Translations under genes and position numbers: made by a program
Source: Corallococcus silvisoli
GTDB taxonomy: Bacteria; Myxococcota; Myxococcia; Myxococcales; Myxococcaceae
Length of the DNA stretch: 64,000 nt
Direction of reading: 5' to 3'
Assembly: GCF_009909145.1 (NCBI RefSeq)
Contig: NZ_JAAAPJ010000009.1
Coordinates: 360,937-424,936 of the forward strand
Notes under the pieces: generated by a model
Told to the model about the DNA's origin: nothing
What the model saw: the letters and a program-made list of their open reading frames with translations, nothing else
Database searches by the model: none
In this document: one piece after another, positions 54,721-62,346 of the stretch
Layout of the letters: the number at the start of each line of letters is the position of its first letter
Position numbering within the stretch: position 1 is the stretch's first letter

Positions 54721-55971
54721 TTGAAGCTGTCACCCTCCTTCCGCACCCCGGGCCGCGTCCTCGCGGCACTCGCCTTCTCCTTCGTCGCGGCCTGCAGCGA
54801 CAACACGGATCCGGACAACAACAACCCGGACGCCGGCCCCGTCACCAAGACGCCGCTGTACGCGTTCGTGGCGCAGGTGAGCACCGACACGGAGTCCCAG
54901 AGCTACATCATCCTCACGGACAAGGTGGACCAGACCGCGCCGCTGTCCCTGGCGAACGCCACGGAGATCAACGGCCGCGCGCTGGGCTCCGGCATCTCCA
55001 AGTCGGGCTCGCTCTTCGTGTCCAGCAGCGCGAACGCCACCGTCACCCGCTACAACGTGACGAACGACAACAAGCTGGAGAAGGCGGGCGAGGTCAGCTT
55101 CGCGGGCAAGGGCCTCACCACGATTGGCGAGTACCAGAACCAGTTCCAGTTCGTGTCGGAGACGAAGGCCTACTACTTCGACGGCCGGACGGCGCAGCTG
55201 ATCATCTGGAACCCGAAGGACATGACGCTGACGAACAGCGTCGCGCTGCCGGACATGGCCATCAACGGCGCGATCCTCACGTTCGCGTCCAACCCCCTGC
55301 GCGTGGGCAACAAGGTGCTGATGCCGCTGGGTTGGCGCCCGTCCGCGGGCATCGGCATCACGAAGCAGGCGGGCATCATCGTGGTGGACACCACGAATGA
55401 CAGCGCCGTGGTCGTCCGCGACGACCGCTGCGGCTACGTGCGCGACGGCATCGTGGGCACCGACGGCCAGGTGTACCTGGCGACGGAGGCGTACGGCGCC
55501 GCGGTGAAGCGCGTGTCCGGCAGCAACCCGGACGTGCCCACCCCCTGCCTCCTGAAGTTCGACCCGGCGACGGGCAAGTACGACGCCACCTTCTTCAAGG
55601 AGCTGGGCTCGCTGACGAACGACGGCGCCACGGGCTCGCTGCTCGCGGGCCCCAACGGCACCGGCTACCTGCGCGTGCTGGATGAGTCGGTCTACACGGT
55701 GGCGGAGGGCACGCACCCGCGCGTCATCGCGAGCGCCGTGGCGTGGAAGTGGTGGAAGCTGGACCCGGCCTCCGGCGCCAAGGCGACGCTGGTGGACACG
55801 CTGCCGGCCAGCACGGGCAGCTCCTTCCTCTTCCAGGCGGATGACCGCACCCTGTTCACCGAGTTCACCAACGGCGGCAGCAACACCAACTTCCGCGAGC
55901 TGACCGACCTGAGCGGCAAGCTGGTGGCGACGCACGAGGGCCTGTCCTTCTCGTTCCTCCAGCTGCGCTAG
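54721..55971 (+). CDS. Secreted lipoprotein of the siderophore operon
   Basis: A 416-residue lipoprotein starting with TTG. The signal ends FVAAC (lipobox), followed by a low-complexity DNTDPDNNNPDAGP linker. The rest is beta-rich with repeated Asn/Gly/Thr patterns (LFVSSSANATVTRYNVTN, YYFDGRTAQLIIWNP, LVDTLPASTGSSFLFQ), consistent with a seven-bladed propeller of the YncE kind. No enzymatic motif is seen. GAAAGGGATCTCC precedes the TTG, 60 bases after the receptor stop. A similar lipoprotein is often next to siderophore receptors, perhaps to hold iron complexes at the surface. This is inference. Confidence 0.75.
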   Translation: MKLSPSFRTPGRVLAALAFSFVAACSDNTDPDNNNPDAGPVTKTPLYAFVAQVSTDTESQSYIILTDKVDQTAPLSLANATEINGRALGSGISKSGSLFVSSSANATVTRYNVTNDNKLEKAGEVSFAGKGLTTIGEYQNQFQFVSETKAYYFDGRTAQLIIWNPKDMTLTNSVALPDMAINGAILTFASNPLRVGNKVLMPLGWRPSAGIGITKQAGIIVVDTTNDSAVVVRDDRCGYVRDGIVGTDGQVYLATEAYGAAVKRVSGSNPDVPTPCLLKFDPATGKYDATFFKELGSLTNDGATGSLLAGPNGTGYLRVLDESVYTVAEGTHPRVIASAVAWKWWKLDPASGAKATLVDTLPASTGSSFLFQADDRTLFTEFTNGGSNTNFRELTDLSGKLVATHEGLSFSFLQLR

Positions 55972-55993
55972 CCCCTGTCGTCGGCGGTACTTC

Positions 55994-56047
55994 GGCCCCC
56001 GCGGCCCGGGACGGAAGCCTCCGTCTCCGGTCCTCGGGGGCCTTTTT
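55994..56047 (+). terminator. Rho-independent terminator of the siderophore operon
   Basis: GGCCCCCG (55994-56001) pairs with CGGGGGCC (56035-56042), followed at once by TTTTT. It lies 23 bases after the lipoprotein stop and ends the plus-strand siderophore unit. Read on the other strand there is no T run for the convergent gene at 56061. Confidence 0.8.
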
Positions 56048-56060
56048 CATGCGCCAGGGC

Positions 56061-58082
56061 TCAGGTGCACATCAGCCACGAGCACTTGTTCGACTGGCAC
56101 TCGCGGCCGGAGGAGCACAGGGCGCCCTTGGCCCGCTTGGTCACGCACTTGCCCGCGTTGGTGCCCCAGCCGCAGAACTGGGTCGCGGCGCAGTGGGCGT
56201 CCGTGGAGCAGGTGCAGACGCCGGGCACGTCGCCGCAGTTGTCCAGCGCGCTGCAGTCGCCGCTCTTGCACTCCTGGTCGAAGCGGCAGGTCTCGGAGAC
56301 CGCCTTGGTGCTGGGAGCGTAGGCCTTGCCGCAGATCTTCGGGTACTGGGCCTCACGGGTGGCCTTGGGCACGTAGGCCGCGACGCCGCCGGTGTCGATG
56401 TCGGTGGCCGCGTCCGCCATGCCGGTGCGCGTGCTGTTGGCGCGCTCCCACATCCGGATGAAGTTCTCCGCGGAGCCCTCCAGGCCGCTGGTGTTGACGC
56501 CCAGCTGCTTCAGGTCCTTCACCACGTCCGGGAGCAGGCCCACGTGGGCCAGGCCGTAGATGTCGAAGTCGGTGCCCAGGCGCGGCGGGCCGGAGACGTT
56601 CTGCTGCTCCCGCTGCGTGTCGGCCTCCGCGCGGAAGCCCGCAGAACACGCGCCGAAGTCGCCGAAGCGCGGGCGCGTCTGCTGGATGAAGCCATTGAGG
56701 TCCGCGCCAAAGCCCATGTTGACCTTCAGACCCTGGCGGCCGAACTCGTACGCCTGCGCGAGCGAGCGCGTGGAGCCCTGGCAGGTGTTGGCGACGGGCG
56801 TGCGGGTGTAGTCGCGCGTCTCGTCATGCGCGGTGCGCAGGCCGAACATGCCGCCCGTCTGGCGCACGTAGCGCACCACCCACGAGGGCGTCGTCTTCTC
56901 GTTGGCGGCGAGGTCCGGGTTCATCACCTCGCGGAAGTGGCCGTGGGAGATGAACAGCGGGTAGTAGGTCTTCGCCTGGGACAGGGCATACGTGTCCTGG
57001 ATGCTCTTCTCGGACATGTGGGCCATGTCGACGAGCATCCCCTTGCCCATCATCTCCTGCACCAGCGCCTTGCCATCCGCGGTGAGGCCCTTGGTGTTGC
57101 GGCAGTTGGCATCCACGTCGAAGCCGAGCGTGAAGCCCGGGCCGGTGATGCCGCAGTCCGTGTCGATGTGGCAGTTCTCCAGGAACTGGGCGACCTGGAA
57201 GATGGCGTTGTGCGGCGCGGCGCCGCCGAAGCGGTTGTCCAGCTGGTGCACGGGCTGGAGCGAGCGAACGCCCAGCGAATAGACGCGGTTCAGCTCCGCT
57301 CGCCAGTCCTTGGTCCCGAACAGCTTGCTGGACTCGATGGAGAGCACCATCGCGAGCTTGCCCGCGGCGATGATCTGCCGGGCGTGCGCGGGCGACAGGG
57401 CGATCTCCGCCCAGTCCGTGCGCGCGTCGAAGTCGCGAGCCATCTGGAGCTGGACGTCCACGTCCATCATCTCGTCACAAGGCCGCTTGAGGTTCTGGTA
57501 CGGCAGGGCCTTGCAGAGGAACTCGTTGCTGACGAGCGACACCATCACCAGGGACATGCCGCCCTGCTTCGCCTGCTTGAGCCACCCCTCCCACGCCTGC
57601 TGGTGGGCGATGGTGTCCCAGCGCGGCCACTGCGTGGGCGTCTCCATGCGGCCCAGGTGCAGGCCCGTGTCGCCCTGCGTGCCCTCGACCTGACCAATCA
57701 CCTCCGAGGCCACCGCGCCGCCCACGCCGAAGACGTCCGACAGGATGGGCACGCCGCCCAGGTTCACGCTGCCGGCGTTGGGACAGATGTTGAGCATGTC
57801 GCGCAGGTCCATGCGGACGCGCGCGTGGTCGCTCTCCGGCATGCCGCCATCACAGGTCGTCAGCGTGCCGGTGTGGCTGCCATGGAACCAGCCGCCGGCG
57901 AAGGCCTCCTCGGCGAACATGTGGTGGTGCATCTCCGCGAAGCCGCCCACCGCGAGCGGCTGGGCGACCTCCTCGGGCGCGGCCGGTGGCGAGGGAGGCT
58001 CGTCGGCGACGGGCCCACAGGCCAGCGCCGAAGCGGCGAGCAACGGGGACAACCAGCGACGGGAACGGGAACGACGCGACAT
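56061..58082 (-). CDS. Peptidase M19 (membrane dipeptidase)-like lipoprotein with Cys-rich tail
   Basis: A 673-residue lipoprotein. A twin-Arg-rich N terminus ends in ASALAC (lipobox). The main domain (about 45-580) resembles renal/membrane dipeptidases of family M19: EMHHHMFAEEAF with metal-ligand His near the start, SLVMVSLVSNEF, MVLSIESSKLFG, and late LVDMAHMSEKSIQDTYALS and FISHGHFREV. The usual SHS after this is SHGH. NMGFGADLNGF follows. The last ~80 residues hold Dickkopf-like Cys modules (CRFDQECKSGDCSA, CTCSTDAHCAATQFCG, CSSGRECQSNKCS). ATG at 58080-58082 has GGAAAGG upstream. It is convergent with the siderophore operon. The substrate is unknown; an extracellular dipeptidase or lactonase is possible. 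Confidence 0.82.
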   Translation of the reverse strand: MSRRSRSRRWLSPLLAASALACGPVADEPPSPPAAPEEVAQPLAVGGFAEMHHHMFAEEAFAGGWFHGSHTGTLTTCDGGMPESDHARVRMDLRDMLNICPNAGSVNLGGVPILSDVFGVGGAVASEVIGQVEGTQGDTGLHLGRMETPTQWPRWDTIAHQQAWEGWLKQAKQGGMSLVMVSLVSNEFLCKALPYQNLKRPCDEMMDVDVQLQMARDFDARTDWAEIALSPAHARQIIAAGKLAMVLSIESSKLFGTKDWRAELNRVYSLGVRSLQPVHQLDNRFGGAAPHNAIFQVAQFLENCHIDTDCGITGPGFTLGFDVDANCRNTKGLTADGKALVQEMMGKGMLVDMAHMSEKSIQDTYALSQAKTYYPLFISHGHFREVMNPDLAANEKTTPSWVVRYVRQTGGMFGLRTAHDETRDYTRTPVANTCQGSTRSLAQAYEFGRQGLKVNMGFGADLNGFIQQTRPRFGDFGACSAGFRAEADTQREQQNVSGPPRLGTDFDIYGLAHVGLLPDVVKDLKQLGVNTSGLEGSAENFIRMWERANSTRTGMADAATDIDTGGVAAYVPKATREAQYPKICGKAYAPSTKAVSETCRFDQECKSGDCSALDNCGDVPGVCTCSTDAHCAATQFCGWGTNAGKCVTKRAKGALCSSGRECQSNKCSWLMCT

Positions 58083-58214
58083 GGGGTGCACCTTTCCGGG
58101 GTGGAGATGCACCCGGCGTATCAGCACCCGTTCCGGGTAATCAAATCTCACCGCCTAAGCGTGATGGCGCATGGCTTTGACGCGTCGCATGAAAAATCGC
58201 GTCCCCCGGTGCCT

Positions 58215-58577
58215 TCACTCGTCGAAGCAAGGGCCGCTCTGACGGACCTCGACGGTGGACCACTCCGCCGCGGGGCACTGGCTGGCGAGCTCGAGCGCCT
58301 CCTCGCGCGTCTTCACGTCCACCAGGAAGAAGCCCCCGATGATCTCCTTGGACTCCGTGAACGGGCCGTCGCTGAAGCTCAGCTTGCCCTCCCGCCGCTC
58401 CACCCGGACGCCCTCCATGTCCGAGCGCAGGGAATCAGCGGCCTGGAGGATGCCCCGCGCCTGGAGGCCCGCGCCGAAGCCCCGCATCCGCTCCATGCGC
58501 TCCGCGGCGACGCGCTTCTCGTCCACCGTCCGGGGCTTCCCGCCCACCGTCTGCATCACCACCAGCATGTATGACAT
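58215..58577 (-). CDS. YCII-family protein
   Basis: A 120-residue soluble protein of the YCII superfamily (dimeric alpha/beta fold, sometimes called DGPF): MSYMLVVMQTVGGK, and the family motif SDGPFTESKEIIGGFFLVD, followed by EEALELASQCP. Some members sit beside ECF sigma factors; there is none near this one. AAGGAG precedes ATG 58575-58577. The C-terminal end, EVRQSGPCFDE, is near the family norm. Function is unknown, possibly a small-molecule-binding enzyme. Confidence 0.9.
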   Translation of the reverse strand: MSYMLVVMQTVGGKPRTVDEKRVAAERMERMRGFGAGLQARGILQAADSLRSDMEGVRVERREGKLSFSDGPFTESKEIIGGFFLVDVKTREEALELASQCPAAEWSTVEVRQSGPCFDE

Positions 58578-58697
58578 TCCAGGCTCCTTCCGAGGCACCG
58601 CGCAGGGCGGGGCCTCCAACGTGGAGGCTGTCTCAGCACGCCCACCGGGGCGGATGGAAATGACAACGCGTGAAGTCGTCGCCCGTTGAGCGCCCGC

Positions 58698-59861
58698 TCA
58701 GCGCCCCACCGCGATGGCAGGGGACGCCGCCTCCACCGGAGCGGCCATGGCGGGGGAGGCCCAGAGCTGATCAGGGGGCTCTCCGAACGTATCCGGCACT
58801 GCGTGGACGGCGTAGACGCATTCGTGGACGTTGTCGCTCAGCGCGCAGAGCAGCTCGCTGCGCTCCGTGCCGAGGTCCAGCTCGTAGAGCGCGGCGGGAC
58901 ATTGGCTCCCCACGATGAAGCGCTGACCGTCCAGCGGCGCGAGGCCCCGCGCGAAGGCCGGCTTGCCGGGCACCGACACCTGACGCCGCCAGCTCCCATC
59001 CACGGCCTGCCGCACCAGCTGCGAGGAGTGGGTGTCGTTGAAGACGAGCGAGTCCTCGTGCCAGAGCAGGTTGTGGTTGGGGATCTTGACGCCCTCCTTG
59101 CGCGTGACGATGCGAGCGGGCCCCTCGTCCGGTAGCAGCACGCCCAGCCATGTCGACGATGAATAGCGGGCGCCCAGAAAGCGCATCGCGAACATGCGCG
59201 AGGGCCGGGCCATCGGCGTGTCGATGCCCATGCCTTGGAGGAGTCGTCCCGGCAGGCCCAGCATGCTCTGGAACCTGCGCGTCGCGGCCGAGGCGACGAA
59301 GCCGAAGGACAGCAACAACCCTTCCGGCGCGCGCGCCACGCCGTTGATGTGCACGAAGTCGTAGAGCGCCGGGAGCTGGCGGGGATCGCGGTAGTCCACC
59401 TCCGCGGCCTCCCCCGCCCAGGCCCCCAACCCCAGCGCCTCCGCCAACACCGGATCCTTCCGCCAGCTCCAGGAGCGCAGGAGCTTTCCATCCCAGCCGA
59501 TCTTGAGCAGCGCGTCCGATGCCGTCGCCGTGACCCAGACCCCATCCGGCTCCACCAGGATGTCGTGGACCTCCCCGAAGAGCGGATGCGTCAACTCCCC
59601 CACCTGATTCCACTGCCGGTCGAACACGTACAGCCGGTCCGTCATCGCGATGACCAGCCGCTCCTCCGTACTGCCGATGCCTCGCCCCCCGCGGAGCCCG
59701 CCTCGGGGGTTGAGATCGAACTGGCGGAAGCGGCTCTCCTGGATGGGCCACGTCTTCAGCACGCGGCGCTGCCCCGTGCTCACCCACCGGACAAAGCCAC
59801 TGCTTTCGCCCGTACCGGAGATACGAACGATGGAGGTCACCAACAAGCGGGTGTCGTTCAT
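58698..59861 (-). CDS. Hypothetical protein, propeller-like
   Basis: A 387-residue soluble protein without signal peptide that I do not recognise with certainty. It is beta-rich with repeated short motifs such as ERLVIAMTDRLYVFDRQWNQ, VHDILVEPDGVWVTATASD, YDFVHINGVARAPEGLLLSFG, KIPNHNLLWHEDSLVFNDTHS and GKPAFARGLAPLDGQRFIVG. The last two resemble the HNL/RGL runs of NHL- or DUF4915-type propellers. ATG at 59859-59861 faces the methyltransferase gene across a 111-base divergent gap. It may belong with the NRPS/glycosyltransferase genes on its right, but there is no direct link. Confidence 0.6.
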   Translation of the reverse strand: MNDTRLLVTSIVRISGTGESSGFVRWVSTGQRRVLKTWPIQESRFRQFDLNPRGGLRGGRGIGSTEERLVIAMTDRLYVFDRQWNQVGELTHPLFGEVHDILVEPDGVWVTATASDALLKIGWDGKLLRSWSWRKDPVLAEALGLGAWAGEAAEVDYRDPRQLPALYDFVHINGVARAPEGLLLSFGFVASAATRRFQSMLGLPGRLLQGMGIDTPMARPSRMFAMRFLGARYSSSTWLGVLLPDEGPARIVTRKEGVKIPNHNLLWHEDSLVFNDTHSSQLVRQAVDGSWRRQVSVPGKPAFARGLAPLDGQRFIVGSQCPAALYELDLGTERSELLCALSDNVHECVYAVHAVPDTFGEPPDQLWASPAMAAPVEAASPAIAVGR

Positions 59862-59972
59862 GGAGTCAGAACCATGTTTTGAAGCATTAGAGGTTTTCCC
59901 ACCAACACACGGATTCCTTTACCATTGGGTCCGAGTGGGGCCCAACGCCCGCCAGTGGAAAGGAAGGTCGAA

Positions 59973-60848
59973 GTGAATCCAGGAGTGGAGATCGCCTCGA
60001 AGGTTTCATCGCTTGCTTCGCGGGTGCAGGAGCTGATGAAGGCACCGGGTCCCGACGCGAACGCGGCGGTGGTGACCTGGCTGAGGGACGTGGAGTCGGC
60101 GTGGGCACTGGTGAAGGACGGTTCGGTGGCGCAGCTGGGCCCGCATGCGACGTCCGCGGACAACCTGCGGCTGGCGGCCCGCGTCGCGGTGGAGCGGCTG
60201 CTTCAGATGCCCTGGGTGTCGGGTGAGACGAAGACCGCGCTCAGCGGCTACCTGGAGCGCCACCCGGCGGCCCGGCAGGTGGGGCGCTACCAGTTCTCCT
60301 CCGACTGGATGTCGAAGTGCGAGGACGACTGGCGCAAGGCGCTGGCGCCGCTGGCCGGGAAGCACGACGTGCGCGCGCTGGAGATCGGCAGCTACGAGGG
60401 CCGGTCGGCCATCTGGCTGCTGGAGAACGTGCTGACGGACGCGTCCAGCCGCATCACCTGCGTGGACCTGTTCGAAGGGGAGTACGCCCAGCGCTTCGAC
60501 GCGAACATCGCCGCCAGCGGCGCGCAGGCCCGCGTGGAGAAGTTGAAGGGAGCGTCCTCGGTGGTGCTGCGCCGGCTGGCTCCCGAGCCCGCGTACGACC
60601 TCATCTACGTGGACGGTTCGCATCAGGCCTACGACACGTTGGAGGATGCGGTGCTGAGCTGGCGCCTGCTGCGGCCGGGCGGCTGGATGATCTTCGACGA
60701 CTACGGCATGGCCACCGCGCAGCTCACGCCGCACACGCGCATCGCGCGTCCGGACATCGGCATCGACGCGTTCCTGAGCGCCGCCGCGGACCACCTGGAG
60801 GTGGTGCTCAAGGGCTTCCAGGTCATCGTCCGCAAGAACCCGGCCTGA
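59973..60848 (+). CDS. Class I SAM-dependent methyltransferase
   Basis: A 291-residue protein. An N-terminal helical region of ~110 residues is followed by a Rossmann methyltransferase of the Methyltransf_24 type: ALEIGSYEGRSAIWLLENVL (motif I), ITCVDLFEGEY (acidic loop), YDLIYVDGSHQAYDTLEDA and LLRPGGWMIFDDYG. GTG at 59973 has AGGAAGG six bases upstream; a longer frame from 59925 has no ribosome site. The acceptor is unknown; the family often methylates sugars, antibiotics or phenols. Its closeness to the NRPS/glycosyltransferase genes suggests a natural-product tailoring role. Confidence 0.87.
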   Translation: MNPGVEIASKVSSLASRVQELMKAPGPDANAAVVTWLRDVESAWALVKDGSVAQLGPHATSADNLRLAARVAVERLLQMPWVSGETKTALSGYLERHPAARQVGRYQFSSDWMSKCEDDWRKALAPLAGKHDVRALEIGSYEGRSAIWLLENVLTDASSRITCVDLFEGEYAQRFDANIAASGAQARVEKLKGASSVVLRRLAPEPAYDLIYVDGSHQAYDTLEDAVLSWRLLRPGGWMIFDDYGMATAQLTPHTRIARPDIGIDAFLSAAADHLEVVLKGFQVIVRKNPA

Positions 60849-60903
60849 GCCGGCCACGGCCCGGGGCATGGCGCGGTCGCGGCCATGCCCCGAGTGCCCT
60901 GGG

Positions 60904-62346
60904 CTACAGCTGGGCCGAATAGCCCTCGGGCCGCAGCGTGAGCACGCCCCGGGAGAACAGGCCCTGGAGCAGGTCCTGATCCGCCTCCCCCATGTCGCGG
61001 AGCACGTCGCCCATGGGGCGATCCACGGCCGCCTTCAGGAGGGCCAGCTCCCGCGGCTCCAGGGTCAGGCGCTCGAAGTCGCTGACCACGCGGCCCGTGT
61101 CCTCGTCCACCTTGCGGACCATGGGGCTCTGCTTCACGTGAAGTGACTCGAAGGGGCGGGGCTCCGGCTTGGGGGCGTCCAGCCGCGCCAGGCACTCGCG
61201 CCAGGTGCGCGTGAAGCTGTCGCGGTCGAAGTGGCGCGTGATGAACTCGCGGCCCCGGGCGCACTCCTGGGTGACGCGGTCGCGCGAGCGGACGTCCTCC
61301 AGGATGGCGTTCGCGACCTCCTGGAACGAGAACGGATCCCCGAAGGCCATGTCCACGTTGTCGAAGACGCGGACACCGTGGCCGGGCGGCAAGCCGAAGC
61401 GGTTGTTGCCAATGCCGTTCGTGTAGACGGGGCAGCCCTGGTAGACGGACTCCATCGGATAGAAGCCAAACGGCTCCGGGTAGACGTTGAACGAGAGTCC
61501 GAACTTCGTGAGCTCGAACAGCCGGAAGAGCGCGGCCTGATTGAGGAAGCGCACCGGGATGAGCAGGTCCGCGAGGGTGAAGCCCATCGCATCCAGCATG
61601 GACCGGGCGGCGCTCACGTCGAACGGGAAGCCGTGCGTATAGGAGTAGTCGATGAGGGCGAAGTCCTCCGCATCGACGATGAGCCGGTAGCGCGGCCCGT
61701 TCGCCTCCCGCGACTGCAGGTTGAGGTGCACGAGGATGTTGAGGACGGCGTACCAGTCCGGCTTGCGCGGTTGCAGGGCATGGCCCAGCACGTCGCCCGC
61801 GTCCAGGGCCTGCTGGACCCGCTCGGGGATCTGCGCCCCCTGCATGCGGGAGTCGCCGGTGGCGCTGGCGACGCAGGGCAGGCCCGCGTGGAAGTCCACC
61901 ACCTTGTCGAAGCCCGAGGGATCCAGGCAGGTGCGGCGGCGCACGTCGGGCATCGTCAGCAGGCTGATGAGCACCTCCCGCATGTAGCCGGAGTAGGCGC
62001 AGTACAGGTCCACGGCGGGGTTGCCCAGCCAGAGGGACTGTCCGCCCACGAGGCCGTGGAAGATGACGGCGGAGCGGCGGGCGATGGCGGGCCCCGGGGG
62101 ATGAATCCACAGGCCGTGGTCACAGAAGATGGCGAGGTCCGCGGGGGGCTCGGCCTGGATGCGGCGCAGCCGATCCGCGGTCGCCACCGGCATGGGCGTG
62201 TCCGGGCCGCCGGGGCGGTGCTTGAAGTGGGCATTCACCTCGTGGCCCTGCTGCCGCAAATCCTCCTGGATGAGGCCGTTGATGACACCCGAAGCGGTGC
62301 GGAAGGGTTCGGACTCCACGAAAAGTTTGACCCGCTGCTGCGTCAT
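60904..62346 (-). CDS. Glycosyltransferase-like protein coupled to NRPS
   Basis: A 480-residue soluble protein. The first 370 residues look like a GT-B glycosyltransferase: an N-terminal VKLFVESEPFRTASGVINGL, and a C-terminal nucleotide-sugar region EPFGFYPMESVYQGCPVYTN, GLPPGHGVRVFDN and FSFQEVANAIL, as in GT4-type enzymes (EPFG..xxEA replaced by ..PMES). The last ~55 residues (LTLEPRELALLKAAVDRP, ending RGVLTL) look like a small winged helix. ATG at 62344-62346 overlaps the NRPS stop (ATGA), so it is co-translated with it and probably decorates its product. Sugar donor and acceptor are not readable. Confidence 0.7.
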   Translation of the reverse strand: MTQQRVKLFVESEPFRTASGVINGLIQEDLRQQGHEVNAHFKHRPGGPDTPMPVATADRLRRIQAEPPADLAIFCDHGLWIHPPGPAIARRSAVIFHGLVGGQSLWLGNPAVDLYCAYSGYMREVLISLLTMPDVRRRTCLDPSGFDKVVDFHAGLPCVASATGDSRMQGAQIPERVQQALDAGDVLGHALQPRKPDWYAVLNILVHLNLQSREANGPRYRLIVDAEDFALIDYSYTHGFPFDVSAARSMLDAMGFTLADLLIPVRFLNQAALFRLFELTKFGLSFNVYPEPFGFYPMESVYQGCPVYTNGIGNNRFGLPPGHGVRVFDNVDMAFGDPFSFQEVANAILEDVRSRDRVTQECARGREFITRHFDRDSFTRTWRECLARLDAPKPEPRPFESLHVKQSPMVRKVDEDTGRVVSDFERLTLEPRELALLKAAVDRPMGDVLRDMGEADQDLLQGLFSRGVLTLRPEGYSAQL

